Below, in pieces: positions 59,867 through 64,000 of a stretch of 64,000 nt of DNA. Origin of the DNA: Blautia hydrogenotrophica DSM 10507. GTDB taxonomy: Bacteria > Bacillota > Clostridia > Lachnospirales > Lachnospiraceae. Position numbers and translations under genes: made by a program. Location: assembly GCF_034356035.1 (NCBI RefSeq), contig NZ_CP136423.1:186001-250000 (forward strand), given 5' to 3'. The notes under the pieces were generated by a model, which was given only the letters and a program-made list of their open reading frames with translations, had not been told where the DNA came from and did not search any database. Position 1 is the stretch's first letter. Every line of letters begins with the position of its first letter.

Positions 59867-61667
59867 GAAGATTGGGTGGAGACAGTGTATGAGGGAACTT
59901 CTGAAGTTTGTCCGCCCTTACAAGGGAAAATTTCTTGTCGGTCTCGGTGCGATTGTGTTGGCGACGGGGTTGTACGCAATTAACCCCACGATAGAGGGAG
60001 CAGTGACGACGCAGTTGGCCCATGATGCAGCGGGGATCTTAGAGGGAGTCACTGGGGCCAGGGTGCATTTTGACTTGGTGTTTCGGATTTTGCTGATTCT
60101 TGGACTCTGTTATTTGATGCGCGCGCTTTCTCAGTTAGTGTCGGCGTTTTTCCTGACCAATGCAATACAGCAGATTATGCATGACCTGAGAAACGCTCTT
60201 CAAAAAAAGATACAGAGACTTCCAGTGAGGTATTTTGACGATCATGCTTTCGGGGATGTGCTCAGCTGTGTCACCAACGATGTGGATACTTTAAGCAATG
60301 CCTTGCAGCAGACTTTGGCTAAAGTACTGACGGGTGTTCTTACTTTTGTGCTGGCGGTAATCATGATGTTTCGAATCAACGTGGTCATGACGTTGGTGGC
60401 GCTGCTGATTATACCGTTGACCTATCTGATTACTCGAACGTTCGTGAAACGTTCCCAGAAGTTGTTTGATTTGCAGCAGAAGACCGTGGGAGAGCTGAAT
60501 GGGACCATCACGGAGCTGTACGGAGGCTTCAATGAGATTTTGCTGTATAACAAGCAGGAAGCCGCGGTGGAGAAATTTCAGGATGTGAATGAACGTATGG
60601 GAAAGGCCGCATTTCGGGCCCAGTTTGTGTCTTCTCTGATCTCACCGTGTATCTCGTTGGTTACCTATCTGATCATCGGAGCTTCCGCAGTACTAGGATG
60701 TATCTTTGTAATTCAGGGCAGTATTCAAGTTGGAAATTTACAGGCGTTTATCCGTTATATCTGGCAGATTAATGACCCTCTCTCCCAGGTATCTCAACTC
60801 TCAGCTCAGGTACAGTCAGCGTTTTCGGCCATGGGGCGTATTTTCACCTTGTTGTCCGAGGAGGAAGAAGAGCAGAAGGGAAAAGTAGCTCTGGAGCTGT
60901 CCAAGGTCAAAGGGAATGTGACTTTTGATCACGTTCGCTTCGGTTACCAGGATGATAAGATTCTGATGGATGATGTGAGTTTCGAGGTGCGTCAGGGGCA
61001 GACAGTCGCTTTGGTGGGACCCACCGGTGCGGGAAAAACTACTTTGATGAATCTGCTTTTGCGATTTTACGATGTCCAGGGAGGTTCCATTCAGATTGAT
61101 GGTGTAGATGTACGGGATATGGACAGAGAGAAGCTAAGAGAGCTGTTTTCCTTGGTACTTCAGGATACCTGGCTGTTTAGTGGAAGTATCTATGAAAATA
61201 TCCGTTATGGTAGACTGGGAGCCCGCAAAGATGAAGTGATAGAGGCAGCGAAGATGGCGAACGTTCACCATTTTATCCGAACGTTGAGCCATGGGTATGA
61301 CTCCATGATTAATGAGGAGGGTAATAACATTTCCCAGGGCGAGAAGCAACTTCTGACGATAGCCAGGGCAATCTTAAAAGATCCGCAGATTCTGATACTG
61401 GATGAGGCTACTTCTTCAGTGGACACTCGTTTGGAGAGGCTACTTCAGGAGGCAATGCACAGGGTGATGAAGGGACGGACTTCTTTCGTCATTGCCCATC
61501 GTCTGTCTACAATCCGGGATGCGGATTTGATACTAGTGATTGAGAATGGCAATATCGTGGAACAGGGAACACATGAGTCTTTGTTGGAGAAAAAAGGAGT
61601 CTATGAACGTCTATACCATTCTCAGTTTTCCGGTCAGAGTGTGGATGAGAGCTGGAATGCAGAATGA
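59859..61667 (+). CDS. ABC exporter half-transporter, subunit 2 (catalytic)
   Basis: 602 residues. Six membrane segments are followed by Walker A GPTGAGKTT, a Walker B ILILDEATSSVD with the catalytic Glu, and the switch histidine in VIAHRLSTI. Its signature is altered to ISQGEKQLL. Together with subunit 1 it gives one complete site (this Walker A/B with the other subunit's VSGGQ) and one degenerate site. The start at 59859 overlaps the previous gene; a later ATG at 59889 is possible. Confidence 0.93.
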   Translation: MNRKIGWRQCMRELLKFVRPYKGKFLVGLGAIVLATGLYAINPTIEGAVTTQLAHDAAGILEGVTGARVHFDLVFRILLILGLCYLMRALSQLVSAFFLTNAIQQIMHDLRNALQKKIQRLPVRYFDDHAFGDVLSCVTNDVDTLSNALQQTLAKVLTGVLTFVLAVIMMFRINVVMTLVALLIIPLTYLITRTFVKRSQKLFDLQQKTVGELNGTITELYGGFNEILLYNKQEAAVEKFQDVNERMGKAAFRAQFVSSLISPCISLVTYLIIGASAVLGCIFVIQGSIQVGNLQAFIRYIWQINDPLSQVSQLSAQVQSAFSAMGRIFTLLSEEEEEQKGKVALELSKVKGNVTFDHVRFGYQDDKILMDDVSFEVRQGQTVALVGPTGAGKTTLMNLLLRFYDVQGGSIQIDGVDVRDMDREKLRELFSLVLQDTWLFSGSIYENIRYGRLGARKDEVIEAAKMANVHHFIRTLSHGYDSMINEEGNNISQGEKQLLTIARAILKDPQILILDEATSSVDTRLERLLQEAMHRVMKGRTSFVIAHRLSTIRDADLILVIENGNIVEQGTHESLLEKKGVYERLYHSQFSGQSVDESWNAE

Positions 61668-61874
61668 CTGAAATAGAGCGTTGCCATTTTATGGAAGAGA
61701 GTATAAAATTAGAGGGGGAAGAGACTGCCGGTGGATGGGGGAGCGGCCGCTGTCGTCTCTGAATATCAAAGTGTGCAGGAAAAACTGCCGAGGCAAATTT
61801 CTGCATCAGAAGGATGTGCTCTCTGAGTGTGAGAACGTTCCGAGAGTACGGTTGTAAAATCGGAGGTAGGAAAG

Positions 61875-62123
61875 ATGCGTTTGGAAAAAGTGCAGGATGC
61901 ATTGAAGAGAAAAAAGATTGAGTATTCTTATACGGAAGAAGATGGTTGTGGAAGCATTGACTTCATGTTTCGGGGCGTTCGCTATCACGTATGGGAGTAT
62001 GAGGACAATGGCTGGGGTGTTGAGGCAAACCTGAGAAATGCAGGAAGAAGTGAGGAGATCGAGGGAGATTATGATACAATTCTCTCAGAGGAGATTCTCT
62101 CCTGGCCAGATATGATTTCATAA
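61875..62123 (+). CDS. Small conserved hypothetical protein
   Basis: 82 residues, ATG behind CGGAGGTAGG. An acidic protein with a helical N-terminus (LEKVQDALKRKKIEYSYTEEDGCG) and a beta-rich centre (SIDFMFRGVRYHVWEYEDNGWGVEAN). There is no membrane segment or known motif. Similar small proteins are frequent in Lachnospiraceae, but I cannot give a function. It ends at a terminator. Confidence 0.75.
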   Translation: MRLEKVQDALKRKKIEYSYTEEDGCGSIDFMFRGVRYHVWEYEDNGWGVEANLRNAGRSEEIEGDYDTILSEEILSWPDMIS

Positions 62124-62141
62124 AATACGGCAGCGTAAAAA

Positions 62142-62178
62142 ATGGAGCAGTCACTCAGAATTTGATGAGAGACTGCTC
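62142..62178. terminator. Terminator between convergent genes
   Basis: GGAGCAGTC and GACTGCTCC flank an 18-nt loop, with GTAAAAAAT on the left and GCTTTTACG on the right. It can serve both the small hypothetical gene and apbE. Confidence 0.78.
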
Positions 62179-62208
62179 CGCTTTTACGTGATAATCCCAA
62201 CGGTTCGC

Positions 62209-63225
62209 TCATTCCGAAGTAGGAAAACCTTCAGAATAGTGCAGTTCTCCGTCTTCGTCCACGAACACTCCGCAGACACCTTCCAGACTGTCTAAAAGAG
62301 CAATGCCGTCTTTTAGTCCGAGGGCGAAACAGGCTGTACTCAGTCCATCGCCTTCCACTGAGGTAGAAGAAAGAATAGAGACTGAGGTCAGCCCATTATT
62401 ATAAGGCATTCCCGTTTTGGGATTTAAAATATGGTGATACAGGGTTCCATTTGACTCAAAATATCTCTCGTAAATTCCGGAAGAGACTACGGAAAGATCA
62501 TCCACGTCCACGGACAAAAGTACCTCGTTGCGCTGAGCAAAGGGTTTTTGGATACCGACAGAAAAGGGTTTTCCATCGGTATGTCCGCCGATACAAAGCA
62601 CGTTGCCTCCCAGATTGATGGTCGCACTGGTGACGCCTTGTTCCTCTAAATAGTCTTTGAGACGGTCGGCAATATAACCTTTTGCAATGGCACCCAAGTC
62701 TAGTTGCATTTCAGGTTGGAGAAAACGGATTTCCTGCCCGTTAAGCTGTACCTGTCTGTAATCTACTAGGGGCAGTTTTTGTTGAAGCTCTTTTGCGCCG
62801 GGAATCTGCGGATTTTCGCTGGTGAAATCCCACAGAGAGCTGACAGGGCCTATCGTGGGGTCAAAGGCACCCTGGGATAGCTCAGCGTACTTTAAGCTTT
62901 CCTGGATCAGTTCAGCTAATTCTTTAGAAATATGAGAGACTCCGTCTTTATCTTCTAGTTCACCATGGTTCAGTTTATAAAGTTCACTTTCTGGGGAAGT
63001 GCGGCTGAAGATCTGCTCATATTTTTGGCAGAGCTTTTCGCACTCCTGCAAAAGCTGTTGATCTTGGGAATCATAGATGGCAATTGTGATTACCGTATTC
63101 AGTTGGAAGGTAGTCAAAGAAATAGGCTGTTTGGAGCCGGAAGTCTGGCATCCGCTCAGACAGAGTAGGACCAGAATGAAAAAGATGCAGACCGCACGGC
63201 TAAAAATTATATTTTTTAGTTTCAA
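62209..63225 (-). CDS. apbE: FAD:protein FMN transferase (ApbE), lipoprotein
   Basis: 338 residues. The signal peptide ends in LCLSGC, a lipobox, so it is anchored outside the membrane. ApbE transfers FMN from FAD to a Thr of target proteins such as Rnf or NQR subunits. The family's landmarks are present: FQLNTVITIAIYD, GPVSSLWDF, MQLDLGAIAKGYIADRL, ATINLGGNVLCIGG and HHILNPKTGMPYN. The C-terminal STACFALGLKDG is normal. No Rnf genes are in the window. Confidence 0.93.
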   Translation of the reverse strand: MKLKNIIFSRAVCIFFILVLLCLSGCQTSGSKQPISLTTFQLNTVITIAIYDSQDQQLLQECEKLCQKYEQIFSRTSPESELYKLNHGELEDKDGVSHISKELAELIQESLKYAELSQGAFDPTIGPVSSLWDFTSENPQIPGAKELQQKLPLVDYRQVQLNGQEIRFLQPEMQLDLGAIAKGYIADRLKDYLEEQGVTSATINLGGNVLCIGGHTDGKPFSVGIQKPFAQRNEVLLSVDVDDLSVVSSGIYERYFESNGTLYHHILNPKTGMPYNNGLTSVSILSSTSVEGDGLSTACFALGLKDGIALLDSLEGVCGVFVDEDGELHYSEGFPTSE

Positions 63226-63308
63226 TATTCTAATCTCCCATGTTGTATACTGTTTTCCTCAAGAGGCCACTTACCGTGGAGGGCATACTTATTGTAAAGC
63301 CGACGGTT

Positions 63309-63340
63309 TATTCCTGTCAACTCTGTTATAACAGGAATAT
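63309..63340. other. Hairpin upstream of apbE
   Basis: TATTCCTGT and ACAGGAATA pair across a 13-14 nt loop. The role is not clear; it adjoins repeat family C. Confidence 0.4.
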
Positions 63341-63341
63341 G

Positions 63342-63426
63342 GATAGTATCAGTTCAGTCATATAGTGTACGGGAAGCATAAAACATACTTGTATGTTTTT
63401 GCGAGCGGATATCTGTATAAGCTGAG
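63342..63426 (+). repeat. Dispersed repeat, family C, copy 2
   Basis: Matches 55757-55842: GATAGTATCAGTTCAGTCAT, GTGTACGGGAAGCATAAAAC, then a perfect AACATAC/GTATGTT hairpin. It lies between apbE and the riboswitch. A further nested hairpin follows at about 63440-63485 (GTAAAAC..GTTTTAC). Confidence 0.7.
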
Positions 63427-63521
63427 CGCCTTTCCATGAGTAAAACGGTGGCGTTAGCCACGATAAGCACGCAGTGCGGTTTTACGAATGGCGCTGGCTA
63501 AACTGTAATAAAAAAATGCTA

Positions 63522-63550
63522 TTGACATTTCTCTAAATTTGTTTTATAGT
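63522..63550 (+). promoter_or_regulatory. Promoter of the P-type ATPase leader
   Basis: Exact TTGACA (63522-63527), 17 bp, TATAGT (63545-63550). Confidence 0.8.
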
Positions 63551-63558
63551 ACTTATCA

Positions 63559-63683
63559 AATAAAAGGGAGTAGCTGGCACGAAAGTGTTTGCGATGTCGT
63601 CAGTACGATCAGAATTCTGGTCCGTATCGTAAGTAAGTAGCGAGACTTTTATTGCATAGCAGTTATGCAATAGGGTCTTTTTT
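63559..63683 (+). ncRNA. yybP-ykoY (manganese) riboswitch with expression-platform terminator
   Basis: The aptamer is closed by AATAAAAG (63559-63566) pairing with CTTTTATT (63646-63653). Inside are the class-specific strings GGGAGTAGC at the 5' side, TGTCGTCAGT in the middle and GTAGCGAGAC at the 3' side, in the order and spacing of the L. lactis RNA. The 3' arm of the closing stem is also part of a terminator, GACTTTTATTGCATA with TATGCAATAGGGTC, followed by seven T (63644-63683). Ligand binding would block the terminator, giving an ON switch. Downstream is a P-type cation ATPase, a known partner of this class. Confidence 0.85.
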
Positions 63684-63838
63684 TATTTTTTTCTTATTAT
63701 TCCCCAAGTTATAAAAAAATTCCTTTTGCATAACACTATATCAAATGTGAAACGCTCTCGTCCTCGGACAGAGAGCATCAAACAAAAGATGTGATCTCAG
63801 CTTTAGGAGTAGCATCACAGTGGGACAGGAGGAAAAAT

Positions 63839-64000
63839 ATGAGTATGAAAACTTACTATCAGATGTCAGAGGAAGAGATTCGCCAGGAAGTGAATCAGGG
63901 AAGTCAGCCCTTGACTGTTGACCAAGTGAGGAACAGACAGAAAGAGTATGGTCCAAATGAGCTGATCGAGGGGGAAAAGAAAAGTTTGTTGGGGATATTC
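63839..64000 (+). CDS. P-type cation-transporting ATPase, 3' end outside the window
   Basis: The first 54 residues are present, ATG 6 bp after AGGAGG. The segment YYQMSEEEIRQEV, then LTVDQVRNRQKEYGPNEL is the N-terminal cation-ATPase domain of Ca2+-type or Mn2+-type P2 pumps. The catalytic domains lie beyond the window. The manganese-type riboswitch upstream predicts export of Mn2+, alone or with Ca2+ (inference). Confidence 0.88.
   Translation, partial: MSMKTYYQMSEEEIRQEVNQGSQPLTVDQVRNRQKEYGPNELIEGEKKSLLGIF

Overview
The window looks like chromosome from a Gram-positive anaerobe of the class Clostridia, most likely family Lachnospiraceae (inference from gene content, no database search run). 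Signs are the rubrerythrin, the aldo/keto reductase of the ferredoxin-domain type, the S12/S7/EF-G/EF-Tu order, strong AGGAGG ribosome sites with GTG and TTG starts, a manganese-type riboswitch, and many ABC importers with lipoprotein receptors. No phage, complete insertion sequence, CRISPR array, rRNA or tRNA was seen. The accessory signal is patchy: degenerate gene remnants, dispersed palindromic repeats and a few AT-rich single genes.

Layout. 1-6.3 kb is a cell-envelope block: a hypothetical gene, a membrane-anchored M14 carboxypeptidase and a Ser/Thr kinase with three extracellular SH3 domains on the + strand, facing an amidase and a beta-lactamase-fold serine hydrolase on the - strand. 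6.6-11.5 kb is the str operon (rpsL, rpsG, fusA, tuf) with a near-consensus promoter and a terminator. 11.5-13.05 kb is a divergent XRE regulator / AIPR-like pair that may be a phage-defence locus. 13.07-18.6 kb is a phosphonate-type operon (DeoR regulator, iron alcohol dehydrogenase, PhnD, PhnC, two PhnE). 19.4-25.4 kb is a GntR regulator, a DHDPS-family lyase, a polar amino-acid ABC importer and an aminotransferase, which reads as one uptake-and-metabolism unit. 25.5-31.2 kb holds a WG-repeat membrane protein, a MATE exporter with a structured leader, a small regulator/membrane set and an unusual Glu/Leu/Phe/Val dehydrogenase behind an attenuator-like hairpin. 31.5-38.6 kb holds an ECF sigma factor with an ABC-2 exporter, a PhzF enzyme, a TraX-like protein and a two-component system.

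38.7-44.6 kb is the most eroded stretch: an AT-rich orphan membrane gene, a frameshifted ferredoxin-domain aldo/keto reductase, a decayed Rpn-family nuclease gene, rubrerythrin, the tail of a peptide-ABC ATPase and a zinc-ribbon protein with tandem Pro/Thr repeats. 44.9-52.1 kb carries transport genes: polyamine potABCD (with a membrane-anchored receptor), the fluoride channel crcB and a Ktr/Trk potassium system. 52.2-55.8 kb holds an ECF sigma/anti-sigma pair, then CdaR divergent from glycerate kinase. 55.9-63.2 kb holds a MarR regulator, a flavodoxin-like orphan, an exact 192-bp tandem repeat, a YfcE phosphodiesterase, a heterodimeric ABC exporter and ApbE. The window ends in a yybP-ykoY type leader followed by the start of a P-type cation ATPase.

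The features most worth following are the XRE/AIPR locus, the envelope-sensing kinase/peptidase block, the two unexplained leader RNAs (MATE and dehydrogenase), the helical-phase repeats before the TraX-like and potassium-transport genes, and the dispersed palindromic element family whose best copy is the tandem pair at 57179-57562.
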